A stretch of 64,000 nt of DNA from Klebsormidium nitens (GCA_000708835.1 DF237345.1:22221-86220), one strand, 5' to 3'. Positions 45,547-59,200 are shown, counted from the first letter of the stretch. Numbers and translations: made by a program. Notes: generated by a model not told the origin, from the letters alone.

Positions 45547-48500
45547 TTAAGGCGTATCCTGGCTTTGGCCCCCGACCTGCGTCGGCGCATGCTCCGGCTC
45601 GCCCTCCCCCATTCCCGACGCCTCTCTGTGGCCACGTAGCGCAGGGTCCTCGTGCATGGGCGGGAACTCCTTGTTGGGGGATCCCTCTCCGCTGAACCGG
45701 TCGCCCGCTCGGGGGTCGTTTTGCCCGATGGGCGCCCCCCACTTGGTCTGCTCCCCGAGGCCCTCGCCGCCGCCGCGCCGCTCGCCCAGCTTGTCCACGC
45801 TGCGAAGTGAACGTAAATGGAGGTTGAGAATTAGTATTTGCAGAAGTCAAGCACGCTGCAATCCGGGATGGACGAAGTCCGAATTCGGCTCCGCAAAGAT
45901 TGGGTCATGAGTGGTAAGCCGTTTGCGACTGAGCCGAAGCCGCGAAGTCAGTGGCAGGGGATAAGAAAGTGGGATATTTCGAAAGCCTTCAAAAAATTTC
46001 GAAGTTGCTGAAGGTAACATTGAAGGATAGGCTTCACATACGGATGTTGATTGACGGTTTTCTTACTCGTTGAGGAGCTGCTCAAAATGCTTTCTACAAA
46101 GCCTGACGAACATGAGTAGGCCAAATGAATTGTCTAGTCGATCGATTCTCGATTCCTTGAAAGTCGGTGCTCAGACGGGAAAGAATCACAGCACAAAGAA
46201 AAGGATTGCGTCGAAGAGTGCAAGCAAGCAGATCTGGAGAGACCCTTGTCGACTGCCACCCTAATACGACGGGTAAGAGCAGCCGCAAACCATTAGTGAA
46301 CAAGGAAACGGCAACCTCTCTCAAGTGACGGCCTCGGCCTTCGAATGTCCACCACTACTTGCAGGTTTCTCTAACACTCAAGCGTTCTAAGCAAATGTGG
46401 GACGAAGCTGACGAGCACGATTCCCTGAGAGGACTCAGCACAAGCCAATTCTCGACGGCCTTTAAGGCACATGCGTTTCAGGATAAAACGGCTTGCATCC
46501 ATCCGGTAGCTTCCTCTGGTCCATATCACGGGCAATCTCGACATCCACAACAAACCCCGCAGTCAAACCACACTGTGTGTCCCACCCGCATCGGGCCCCA
46601 ACCCGCCACCCAAATCAGGTCCCAAAGCCGCACGCAAACCGGCTCCCGAACTCAAACCGGCTCCCAAACTCAAACGCAACGCACAGCCAATCCCACACCT
46701 CAACCGGGCCCTAACCCGTGCCAAAACTCCTAACAATATCCTCACCTTTCGTGGAGCTGCTCCTCGTTCAGCTCCCGGCCCGGCCGTTCCGGAGCACCGC
46801 CGTCCCCTTGGGGAGGCTGCTGCACCCACTCGCCGCCGTCCTGTTGCCGTGCCACGTCAGCAGCCTTGAGCTCCTTGATTGCACGCAGGTCCAGACTGCC
46901 CGGGTCGAACATCCCTGGGCGGGAGGTGATCTCCGGGATAGTCGTGCCGAGGGCCTCGGGGCGGAGGTTGTCCTGTCGGGGGACGGAGAGGGTTAGTTAA
47001 GGGTAGAGAAGGTTAGTTAATCAGTGGAAGACAAAGAGAATGGACGCTACGAGATGAAATCTTTGCCGTCAAAGCTTGATCGTCAAGCCCGAGGACGTGG
47101 CCAAAAATCAGCGACGGACAATTTTCTCATGACAATCGCTGCAGATTGCGTTGTTTTTTCTAATCTGGAAAGTAACAGAAACGCTTTGCCGACAAACGGG
47201 TATGACGATGGAAGATCCAAGAACCTCAGGATAAACAACGATACAGGTACCTTGACTCCGCCAGTATTAATTGATGCCGACGAAAGATCCAAGAACTTCG
47301 GGATAGACAACGCAACAGGTATTTCGTCTCCGCCAGTATAATCGGCGTCAAACAAAGAGCAATGCCAATATTTGTCCGATGGCAATTTTCGTCACTTGCC
47401 ACGATTGGTGGGCATCAGGACCTTGGAAGACAAGCATTTCTCATCACCCAATATAAGTTTCTTTCCAATGGCTCCTCACCTGTGGGAGCGTCTCGGCTCG
47501 TGTCTTGTCCCCAAGGCCAGGCTCGCGGGGCATCCAGTTGGCCTTCTCCTGTTTCTCTGCCTGGCTGGCCATGTTCTCTTTCTCGTTCTCCTGCGCTCGG
47601 GACAGCCCAAGCTCTGACACATGCTGTGCGTGCGACTTAACTTCCTGTTGCAGGAGGTTGAAAAGCTTCGGAAAAATGGAATTGTGGAGGTTGGCAACGG
47701 CAATTGTTGAGATGATTTTGTGGACGGATAGATTTGGAGAGTGTCTAATAAGCTCCGCATGGAAGTGTCCGTTGTGTGATGCAAATAGTGACAAAATGAA
47801 TAACCAGGACGATACCCGAAGTTGCTTCTGAGGGACTACAGTACCTATGAATGTTGGGCACCTTGTCCAACATACTTAGATCACAACAGTTGACAGCATG
47901 AGGAGATCAAAAGGTTCATGAATGTGAGTCGGCATCATGTACCACTTCAAACAGCTTTGACAATAGAAAAAAACCTGATGCATTCCGAGAAATGCACACC
48001 CAAAGCTTGATCTCTAAGACGCGAGGTTTGTTTTGTCGCTTATGTGTTGAAAGGCTGGACAAAGCGCAATCTTACAAAAGCGGGCTGGTGCTGGATGTAG
48101 GCTCAAACAAAACTTCCTCAAACGTAGCCGTCCGAAAGTCACAAACCTTCTCATCTATCAGTATTTTAGAATTAGAGTCCCAAAGCTCAACAAAGCCCGG
48201 ACGGGATTTTTTTCTTTGAAATTGATGACTACGTCTGTGATCTCTAAAGAAGATGGGCAGAAGATCGTACCACGGGATGACGCACATATTTGATTCTGTG
48301 AAACTGTCTTCATCTGTGTCAACTTTGAGGATAATGTGATCATAGATGAGAGCAGGCTTTGTTGGAGCAGCAGAAAGCATGGATCTTACGAGTTTCTCAT
48401 AAAGGGAGCAACACTGTATTTTATGGAGGCCTATTATGGGTGCTGTAACTTTGTACTTGTAGCTTATGACTTCAACATGATCAAATGCTGATTTCACTGA

Positions 48501-49092
48501 TATGTGGCTGAACCTGCAATAAAACTTTGAGTTGAGATATTACCGAGGTCCCCTGATGATGTGCGCAGATTCTAAATTCCAAGTACCAAGCTGTAGCAGA
48601 CCTTTTCACTAGTCAAGGAAAGTGGTCCTAATAAAGGTGCAGATACGAGTTTCCAAACTCTTTCTGGACAGGTTTCTTGTGACAATCCCAACCGCCCAAA
48701 CAAGAAAGGGCTGAAGCAGACACTATCCTAAATATCACATCAATACTTGCCGTACGCAAGTTTGTAATTCAGTCCTAGATTCTTTCAGCTTGCGTAAGCA
48801 TTTCCAGTGCTTAACGTACTGCATGCAAGTGCATGCGAGGCTGCTATTTGTCTATTCACAAAACCAGCTCAAACGTACAATATCACCACTTGCTCCTCAC
48901 CTCTGATTGGTCAACAACAACTCCCCGGTTCGCAGAGACGCCGCTTGCTGCGCGGATCAGCTGAGCATATTGAGACCACTTTCCTCCCTCCTGGGATAAA
49001 ACCGTCTGGCTCGCCGGTGCGCCAGCTGGCAAAGCCAATTGGCTGTGTAGGGAGCTGAAAAGCTGTCGCAGGCGCGGCGTAAAGGAAGCCAT
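45547..49092 (-). CDS. Unrecognised 278-aa protein, possibly organelle-targeted
   Basis: Exons (downward): 49092-48901, 47644-47480, 46972-46746, 45799-45547; phases 0, 0, 2 agree at every junction, which strongly supports the model. I do not recognise the family. The N-terminus (MASFTPRLRQLFSSLHSQLA) is rich in Ser, Leu and Arg with no acidic residues, as in mitochondrial or chloroplast transit peptides. Exon 2 is strongly hydrophilic and Gln/Glu/Lys-rich (SRAQENEKENMASQAEKQEK). Exon 3 has a conserved-looking segment, ALGTTIPEITSRPGMFDPG. The last exon is Gly/Glu/Pro-rich and probably disordered (WGAPIGQNDPRAGDRFSGEG). No membrane helix or catalytic motif is visible. Exons are GC-rich like those of the neighbours. 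Confidence 0.7.
46605..46690 (-). repeat. Short degenerate repeats in intron 3
   Basis: Units based on aaaccggctcccgaactc/aaaccggctcccaaactc recur several times in tandem with about 18-bp spacing, next to the exon 3 donor. They are non-coding on either strand as far as I can tell. Confidence 0.55.
47204..47347 (-). repeat. 75-bp tandem duplication in intron 2
   Basis: Two units start at 47204 and 47279. Shared blocks are agatccaagaac, ggata.acaacg, acaggta and ctccgccagtat. It lies within intron 2 of the unrecognised 4-exon gene. Confidence 0.8.
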
Positions 49093-50289
49093 GGTGGATT
49101 CTGACGGAGCTTCCCTGAATGCAAAGCCACCTATAGTACAAACCAACAATCTTGTCGTGCTGCCACTTTGCAGCACGAAATCAAAGAGATTTAGCCAGGC
49201 GTGCTTTTGCTGTGAATTGGCCGAGAATGTTGACATCAGAAGTAAGACTACCTACCATGCACACTGCATACAGTGCTTTTGTCACTGTGCACCATGCATG
49301 CAGTGCAAGTACATATGTGCATCATTAAGCTGTCGCGCGCCGCGCGCCGCGGCCGGCCCGCGGCAATCCCCAGCCAGGGTTTCAGGGTTTTCCGGAACTA
49401 CGGTTACTACGAAACTAGGTACCTATGATACAGGTACCTGGTACGGTACCTTCTTAGGTACCGTGTTCACGTCAGCCTGTCAGGATCCCGTGAGGACGGT
49501 ACCGGCCGGTACATATTCTTGTCGGAAAATTGCGGGCGAGACGGCTTCCTTTCGGGGGCTTGTGAGACTCCTGAATGTGACCCCCTGAAAGAAATTTAAA
49601 CTCCGTTCTGATCTTGTCGGCTCTGTTATTGGCCGTCCGATCGTATCCTACGGCTCTATCGTTTTGCAAAATCGGGCGATCCTGTGGCCGCCACTCATTC
49701 TTTGTGTGCACATTGTTTGTGATATTCACACGCACGCGGTTCCGAACGCCCTTTGTTGTCAAAAGAAATTGATGTAACAGTGGATAGAGGGTGCTCTGTA
49801 CGTTACGCTTTAATGATTCGATAGAGGAGGAAGAAGATGCGGCCGTGACGAAAGTTACTGTCGCGCGGAGGTAATTGAAAGCTCGCCCTCTTCCATTTAT
49901 GAGGAGCATTTACGAGGGAGAAGGAGCTGGCGCCCAGTATTAAATTGCCAGGATCTCGCCTACTTCCAAGGTGGAAAGAGAAGGAGCTCCTCCTTGCTTA
50001 ACCCTTCTGTGGAGCATCGACTCTGGGGCTTCTTCTACGTATCATCTCCTTGCTTGCCGAGCTGGCTGAACTGTGTGCCAGCTAATTTACACCTAATTTA
50101 GTCAAGAATTGGGGTTGCATTTTGGGAGGCGCGACGGCCGTCGTGGGGACTGTGTACACTCAAGCTGAGAAAATCCAATGGGTCGATTATTGAACACTTA
50201 GCCGAGGAAAGAAAAGGATCAATAACCATGTCTCCTGCCGGAATACGTCGGTGATGAATGGTTGCTCGATACACTGACTGGTTTATGAG
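49093..50289. promoter_or_regulatory. Head-to-head spacer upstream of the HD-Zip gene
   Basis: These 1.2 kb lie between divergent start codons. Five GGTACC palindromes lie within 49418-49503, next to a GC-rich run near 49336 and CATGCATG-type motifs near 49250-49310. No exon is supported. The HD-Zip 5' leader probably lies in its right part, since the start codon at 50290 has no upstream in-frame coding exon that I can see. Confidence 0.4.
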
Positions 50290-53200
50290 ATGATTTCTGA
50301 ACCGCCAGCGACAGTGGCAGGGGTCTCCAACCTAGCGGGGATGGAGAAAGTGAATGAGGTAGGTCGTTTAATTTCCGTTCCTAATCAAAGCATTTTTCGC
50401 GGCTGTTTCCTTGGTGCTACATCACAAAATAGGTTTCTGTTGCACCACACAGAATTGCATTATGCGCCAAATGCAGATGCATCAAGGGAGAACTCCTTGT
50501 CAAAATTTGCACCCATTATAAAGTGAGCTAGGCAGTCTGTTAGTTGGGGCACTGATCTTCTGAGCTCCAAGCGAGGATTGGGGCCAAGCTTTCAAAGATC
50601 TAGAAGTGGCAGAGTCCCAGAAATTTGTGCTGTTTGATTGGTTGTGAATCTAATGGTTGCTGGATCAGCAGCCTCAGATTGTGTTGCAACGTTTTCTGGC
50701 CGAAACAGACACTTGTCATTAACTCCATCACAGCATGCTCAGACGTTTGACAGGTGTTGCTGGGTAATAGCTGGGTAATCTAAACGATTGTCACGGGCAA
50801 CTTGTGAAGAACTCTACCGGATGCTCACGTTTTTTATCAGCCATTGCTTGGCTTTTCACTCAACTTTCCTCGTTTCCAGCATGCACTTTTCCTCCCTCTA
50901 AGAATGCGGTATTTGTTAAAGCCCTTTTTTAGATAAAGCCCTTATGAAAAGACCCACCAATGAAACTGATTGGTGGGCTTTCTAGTTTTTTTTGCAATAT
51001 GCAAACACAGCCGGAGCATATGAATTGATCAAGCCAGGTAGTCCGAACCAAGCAAAAGAGCCTTTTGTTAGATTACCTTATGTTATGTAACAGCTTTGAT
51101 CTCAGCAGCTGTTCATCGTGAGACTCCACATGGTAAATATTTGCCTCTAAAGGAGGATACATTACCTGCAAAACTGCGAGGGGACTTCTCAACCTGTCTT
51201 TTCACTAGGACAAAGCTAAGCTACCAAAAGTAGAACGGATCCACTTCTCACACGTTGTGTCTTTCAAGAGTGGGAGCTCAGAACACAGATTGTCACCTAC
51301 AAGTGCCGCGGTGGGTCAGGGGCTTCTCTGTCTAGCGAGCGTTAGTTCCTTAGTCCTCTTTTTGCGCGTGCAGGCCAGGTTACCATCTGTGTTTGACAGG
51401 TAATGTTTAATATTTGGACAATGCAAGGTCGCGATGTAAGCAGATTTTCACCTCAATAAAGTCGTTCTCAACAATACTTGGTCTGTGATTAAGTAGTGAC
51501 TGAACAAATGCATTCAGACTGTTTCCCCACCCCCTTCCACAGGCAGAGTGCACATCACTGGGTCACCTCTTACCATCCTTACTATTAGAGATCGTCCTTC
51601 TGCTTCAATCCCCGCCCCTTCCTGAAGGTTAACACAGACTGTCCGTGGGGCTCGTCTAGTGCCCTGTAAAGTACACATCTCACTCCTCGTTTTTAACATC
51701 AGGGACTTTTCGGTAGTGGGGGGGAGCCCAATGGGAAGAAGGCGCGGTTGTCGCTCGACCGCAAGGAAGGGGGGGTGGAAGCGAGCAGCTCCGGAGGGGG
51801 GGCCTCCGCTGACCCTGCCAGGGACACCGGGGCAAGCGAGGGCAATTCAGGGGGGAAGATGCAGGAAGATGATGGCAAGCGGAAGCGCTACCACCGGCAC
51901 TCATTGCACCAGATCGAGGAGCTGGAGAGGTGAGGCGTGGGTTGAACAAACCAAGCCGGGTTACCAACGTTTGAAGTCGTCTGGCCAAATCAGAAACTAC
52001 GTTTTCTTTTGTGGAGTGATCACTATCGTGGAGCTTACAGACTGGAGCGCTTGGTGCATCATGTGACACACGAGCTTGCAGACACAAAGTAACAACATCC
52101 ACCAATCAGAGGTCGACATGTTCGCTCCTGTTCTGGATGCGGAATGATAACACGTACGCTCGAATTCATTGATTCCTCAGGTAACTTGAACGCTGGGTTG
52201 ATTGAAACTCCTCTTGGTGGAAGAGTCCAGGTATTAGCACCAGGGGGTGTTAACCTCTCCCAAAGCGGAAGTTAAGAGTCACTTGAGAAGCAGCTTAAAC
52301 ACATTGGGCTGCTTGGTCTTCCGCCGCTGACCACTTTGATTTTCTTACGACCAGTCTACAAGCTGGAATTGATGACAAATGGAAGAACCTTCATGTCTGA
52401 GAAGAAGTGATTACTCTTCTCAGGGCTTTCCGGGAGAATCCGCACCCCAACGAGGAGGAGCGAGCCTCGCTCAGCCAGCGGTTGAGTCTGGAGCCCCGCC
52501 AAATTAAGGTAAGGCACCGGTTACCAAGTCTCTTAATGTGGCGCCCAATCCAAGGGTCATCGTTTGTCATTCAAGAAGCCACGGACAAGCCATTTTGAAT
52601 ACACGGGGCTCCTAGTTCATCGCTTGAGGATCAAACGATACACTGAAAACTTGGAAAAACCATGTCAAGATGCACAAAACTTCCCCGAGGTTCTAAGAGA
52701 ATTCAGTCACCGCGTTTACGACGAACTTGAAAGTTGCCCCTGCTTTGTACAGTTTGGTTTCGGGATCGGCGCACGAGGTCTCGAGCAAGTCGCACAACAT
52801 CCACGTCGAAGGCCTCTGCTCGAATCTCACCCTGTCTTTAGCTTCTCAAGACTCTCCCCTTGCTATGTACGGCTTTGGTTCCAGAAACAATGCACGCAGG
52901 TCTGTAGTCTAGAGGCGTACATCGGTGTTGAAGTTGAAAGTCTCCCCCCGCTATGTGCAGTTTTGGTTCCAGAACCGGCGGACGCAGGTCAAGTCGCAGA
53001 GCGAGCGCAACGAGAACCAGGTGCTCCGCGCCGAGAAGGACCGGCTGATCAAGGAGAACCTGTACCTGCGCGAGTCGCTGCGGGTCGCGCAGGTGCACGC
53101 ACTGCAGGCCGTCAAGGGGGGGACCGACGCCGAGCGCCAGCTGCAGCTTGAGAACAAGCGCCTCAAGGCCGAGGTGAGGGGGGAGGATTGGAGGTTGCTA

Positions 53201-56200
53201 ATACTTCCCGTTTTTGCGCTCTGCTATCATATGAGTACTGGGATTCGCCGTTTTTGTAGGATATGGGGGGGGTGGTGGAGAGGGAGACTTTCTTCGGAGC
53301 GGCCACTGACTCTAAGCGCCGGTTGCAGCGCGAAGACAAGCGCCTCAAGGCCGAGGTGATGGGGGATGCATTCAAGGTCGCTTCCTTGGGGGGGAGGGAA
53401 GAGATCGGTTTTTGTGGGAACCGATGCTGAGCGCCAGCTGCTTCATGAAAACAAGGCCGAGTTGAGGGGGGCTTCTTATAGGTTGCATCTGGATGGGGGG
53501 AGGGCGCGAGTGTCTTTCGGGGGAGGACCGATGCTGAGAGCTGGCTGTAGCTCGAGACGAAGTGCCAAGGAGGGCTGTTGATAGCTTGAAATCGAGGAAG
53601 AGGGGAGAGGGAGATAACGGATTTGAGGGGGGACCGATGCTGAGCGCTAGCGGCAGCCTCGAGATCAAGCCCCTCGGAGCCGCCTCGAGAGGGGAGCGAA
53701 TGTGCGGTTCTTGTGGGGGTTTAATGTTTTGAGAACAAGGAGTGAGATTGCTGTGGGACCAACCCCACGAGCTTGCGGCAGCTCAAGCAGGAGCGCCTCA
53801 AAGCAGAGCAGAATTTCGGGGTTTTTGAAGCGTTTTCGGAGGGGCAAACTACTTTTCTAATATGGGAAATGGACTCAGGGACGGGAAGTAGAAAGGAGAG
53901 GGGCAACGTTGGAGAAAACCTTTCCCTTGACCGCTTTGGCTAGAACCAGGTCGCCTGTCCTTTCCTTGTTCTGCTTGGAGACCTGCGATCCGTTGGGAGC
54001 CGCCAGAAGTGGTCCACGAGGCCGAGAAAGAAGGAGCATTCAACCCTCAAATTGTAGAAACCTTCGGTGATTGAAAGTCTTTCATCATGTCATTCTTAGA
54101 CTCCGCCTCAGCCCCTGAACTTCCAAGCACGGAGGCGCTAAGCTTGAACGGCTAGATCGTGTCGCTGACCTGGGCTCGACCCTTCCTGTCCCCAGAAGTT
54201 AAATCCCTCGACGTGCAAAATCCAGGACCGTTCAAATACAAATTTAATTCAACTTGTTCCACCCCCTTCCCCTGCAGGTCGAGCACTTAACCCAGCTCGT
54301 AACTCGCTCCCTCGGGCAGCCCCCGCCCCCCGCCGGCTCCCTCGGCACCAGCCTCTCCCTCGGTCTCGGCCTTAACCCAAACGCCGAACCCTCCCTTAAC
54401 CTCTCCGTCGCCCCCTCCGCGTCCGTCCCAACCCTAAACCTCACCCCCGTGGAGCGGCAACTAGTATGTGACCTCGCGGTCGCCGCGTATGAGGAGCTCA
54501 AGAGTGTGGCGCTGGGGGGATCCCCCCTGTGGGAGCAGACGCCGGGCGGGCGCGACGTGCTGAACCAGGACGAGTACGCGAAGCGGCACCCGGCGAGCGC
54601 GACGGGGGGCCCCGTGGGGAGCAACGTGGAGGCGACACGCGCAGAGGGCGTCGTCATGTCGGGCGCGGCCTCGATCCTGGAGAGCTTCATGAACGTGGTG
54701 AGGGGGGGGCTTGTTTTGCTAGAATCTGTTTTAGTCTCGAGATCCGGGGCTAACCCAAGTTTTTGGGACGGGTCACAATCCTATCGAGCAACATAAACGT
54801 AGCGAGGGAGAGGGCTTGGCTTGCTTGGGCTTCTGATATCGTTTTGGTCTCAAGGTTCCAAAGACGGGTCGCGATCCTGGAAAGCTTCATGACGTGGTGA
54901 GGGGAGGGGTATGATCTGCTTAGGTTTCTGAAATCGTTTTCGGTCTTAAGGTTCCGGGGCCAACCCATTGTTTCAAGACGGGTCGCGATCCTGGAGAGCT
55001 TCATGAACGTGGTGAGGGGGAGGGGTTCTGTTTTTGCGTTTTCAAAAGCGGATTAGTCGTGAGACTCCCTGGCCAACCGACTGGCTGAGCAGTCAAAAAG
55101 GCACAGGGAGGGTTTGGAGTACCAAGGGCTTGCAGAACTTCGTAATAAAGCCGGTTTGTTGGACGAGCTCAATCTTAGGACTTCGCATAACACCAGTTCT
55201 TGAACGTTCCAAAAGTGCCGTTAGTTTTGTTGGTTACTGAATCTCACCCTGGAGGCGGTCGATTGAAGCAGTGCAGGACTAATGGATGCACCACTACCCG
55301 ACGATGCGTTTTTGTCGCCGGCCTTTCGACGTGCTCAGTACCCGAGATGATCTACATTCCAAAGTTGTGAAACTCTCGCTACTTTCAAACCTCATTCTTG
55401 AAAGTCTTTCTGGCATGTCGTACAGGATCAATGGATGGATCAATACCCTACAATCGTGTCGAAGGCCGGCCTCTTCGACGTCCTCTCCACGGGCGGCCCC
55501 GACGGCAGCCGCGACCGCGCGCTGCAGCTCATGTTCGCCGAGACGCACGCCCTCTCGCCTCTAGTTCCCACACGCGGCGTCAACTTCCTGCGCTACTGCT
55601 GCAAGATCGCCGAGGGGATGTGGGTCGCCGTCGATTCGAGCGTGGATGGGCTGCGGGACTTCGCGAGGAAGGGCGACGTGAGTGTGTTCACACTGGGCTA
55701 GGAGAGTTGCAAGGAAGGGACTGATGACGTGTCGATTGGGCTCTGATGCTGTGCGAACACCGACCAGAGAACTCCACGCATGACAAATAGACGTCGAGGG
55801 GTCACACTCGTTCTTAATCACTGCTTTTGAAAGAAGACGTGGGGGCGTTTACGTCGGTCCGATACTGCAGTTGAAAAGAGACACGAAAACGTACGGAAAC
55901 GTTCAGGACGTTCGAAAATCTACGCCAATCTACGGAAAACCAAAAAGAGCATCAAGTGTCGAGTGCGTCCAAACTCTCGAACGACGGTTCACCGGGGTCG
56001 TTGGAAAGCTTTACCTGACGGCCTGAAACAGAGAGTGTTCGAAGCAAGAGCGGGGTTCGGTCAGAGTGATCTTTTGCGACAACGGACAACGTGTGCCGAC
56101 TGTCGGTCCGTTCGCAAAGGTTTGCTTCTGTTCGTTGGTCTGTTCGATGGATCGTATAACCCCAGAATTCTTCCACCGATTTTCCTCCGGAATGTGCCTC

Positions 56201-59200
56201 CGCTGCGTCATTTTCCACCGAGAAGGATCTTTTTCTCAGCAAACGCTTTCTTCGTCTGCTTCCTCCTTACTTTGGCCCGCCACGCTGCCCCTCGATGCAC
56301 AACCTAATCCCCACTCCTTTCCGCCCCAGATCCGCTGCCGGCGGCGGCCCTCCGGCCTGGTCATCAAGGACGCCGGTAACGGTTGCTCGACCGTTACCGT
56401 CGTCGAACACTCGGTGGTGGAGCAGCACGCGCTGCCCAAGGAGTACGAGACGATGGCGCAGTCGGGGGCGCTCTTCGGCGCGACGCGGTGGCTCGCGGTG
56501 ATCCAGCACCAGGCGACGCGCCTCGCGGCCACCACGCAGGCGGGCACGCAGGACAGCCCCGTCATGACGATCGACGGGCGGAGGTACACGCGGGGACGTT
56601 GTTTGGTTTCGTCCTAAGATGGGCTTAGAAGTTGAATGTCGAGGAGGATACCTTCTCTGTTTTGTTGAACAGCCAAGTCTCGACGTTGAAACCCGAGTTG
56701 GGCACGCATGAAAGCCCCGTCATGACGATCGATGGGCGGAGGTACGCGCTGGGACGTCGTTTTCATTTTTTTTATGTAATATGGGCTTCGAGGTTGCATT
56801 TTGAGCATTAGACTTCCGGCATTCGCTTTTTCAGCGAAGCCTCGACATAGGAACCTGAATCGGGCACGCACGACAGCCCCGTCATGACGATCGCCGGGCG
56901 GAGGTACGCGCCAGGACGTCAGTTTTGCTTTGTCGCTAAACGGGCTTCGAGAGACCCAGGTAAAGAGGTTTCGTTGTGGGCGGGATACGAGCGGGATCGC
57001 CGTTGTCTTTTGTCAGAAAATTGGGTCGAGATTGGACCCCTCGTAGAATATGCCCGATCTGGGCGGATGTACGAAACGGGACGTCATTTCAGTTGTGTCA
57101 ATGAAGTGGGCTTTAGAACTGGAGCCCGAAAGAAATACTTTTGAGCTGGACGTCTTCTCTGCTCGTCACCAACCAAGGCTTGTAAATGGAGCCGGGGTTT
57201 GGATTTGAGGCAAGGTCATGAGCAGGGTTTGAGCAGGGTTTGGAGCAAAGCATGATGGCGGCATCGTTCGTTTGACAGAGGACCTAAATTCGTAAGGGAA
57301 TGTGTGTCCGTCTAATTCTTCCATATTACCACTCTGGTAGTGAAAGAGAGGTATGGATTGAGAAACTTGACGGAATGGATTGGAGCTACGAGCCGCGAGC
57401 CCCTTGATGCATTGCCGGGCAGTGGTGCTTCTGGTCACGTGGCCTGTGCCTTCTCTCGGACTGGGGCTCCGGACAATCTGGCTCTCTAATAGAATGCAAT
57501 TGCCCGTTCGTTTCGAAAATGTCTGTCGGACACGAGAAAACAAACTGGTCCGTCGCTTTGAAAACGTCGATCGCATAAAAGAGTCCAAACTGTTCCGAAA
57601 CTTCTCCCCCTGTTTTCCAGGACGCTGTTCAAGCTGGCCAAGCGCATGGTGACCAACTTCTGCATCGGCGCGAGCGGCGCGCCCCACCCTAGTTGGACCC
57701 CGATCAGCTACTCGGGCCCCGAGGGCTCCGCCACTCTGCGCATTCAGGCGCGCAAGAACACCAACAACCCGGGGGAGCCCACCGGGATCATCCTCAGCGC
57801 GAGCAGCTCCTTCTACCTGGACTCATCTCCGCAGCAGGTGTTCACCTTTCTGACCAATCAGCGGCTGCGGCAGCAGGTGGGTGCTTGCCTCTAAGGTTCG
57901 AGAGAGTCCGCTTGGGAATGCGGTCCTTCCTTCGGGACTCGCTCTACTTGGCCGTCCTTGTCTCTGGATCTGTTTCCCGTCTGCCGTGTCTGAACCACGC
58001 TTTGTGAATTCTGATGGGCTTTTGACATCCGAATAGCTCACTGAACGTTGACGTTTTGGCCGGCCAGCGGCAAATCCAGCAGGTGGGACCTGCCCGGGGC
58101 TGGCACTTTCTTCGAAACGACCCTTCACGTCGTCTTTCTCCTTTCAAAGCGCCGTTGAGGGCTTCTTTGTAAAGTGACTCCCCGTCGTGAGTCCTTGGAA
58201 GCCGCTGAAATACTGAGGCGTGCTCTCAGACTCATTGGATGGCATCATTATTCCGTTGCAGTGGGACATTCTGTCGAACGGCGGCCTGGTGGAGCAAGTC
58301 GCGCAACTGAGCAAGGGGCAAACCCCGGGCAATGCCCTCTCCCTCTTCAAAGCCGAGGTGAGCGCTCTCGTGCTTGCTGCTTCTGCGTTTTGGGTGCCTT
58401 TGGTTCAGTCGGACGGTCACTGCGGATCATCAGGAGCTTGAGCGTGCCGTACAAGGCTCAGGCTCCGAACCGAAGCAAGTATCGGGCAAGGTTTCAGGGT
58501 ACGAAAGAGCGTTGTCAGGAGCCCGCAGATTCTGAGACAGGCCGCCCAAGCGGTAGCGTTGCTCATTTTACATCGTCTTAGTTGATCGTTCCAAACCCCT
58601 GAACCTGGTGTTCCCGCCTCTAGCAGCGTGCGCATCCCAAAAGTAGACGCCGACTGTGTGGTACAATTCCCCTAACGTTGGCCGCTTCGACTGGGACTAG
58701 TAATTCACCCCCTTTCGGGTCCGTTCTGCAGCCCTCTGGAGCGCTCAGACCACGACATGCTTGTGTTCTGAAATCACACCAGCCGCTTATGGCTCCGTGT
58801 ACTGGAGCATCAGTTTTTCCCCACCCCTTGATGCTTGGGGCGTCAGATTACGGTGACATTGACTGCTTCTGACCTCGTTCGCAAGAGCGCCAACAAACCC
58901 CCTCTTTTTCCGGTGGTTTTGCAGCCACCCGGGAGCAAGCAAAACAACATGCTCATCCTCCATCTAACACTGTTCTTATCCACTTATCCAATTTTATCAA
59001 CCACGGCGCCTGATTGACCCCTCCTCTTTTCGGTGCCTTCTGCAGCCCCCCGTGAGCGGCCAGAACAACATGCTCATTCTCCAGGAGTCCGTCTGCGACC
59101 CCTTCGGCTGCATGCTCGTCTACGCCCCCGTCGACACCCCCGCGGTGCAACTCGTCATCGCGGGCGGCGACCCCGACAACGTGGCGCTCCTCCCGTCCGG

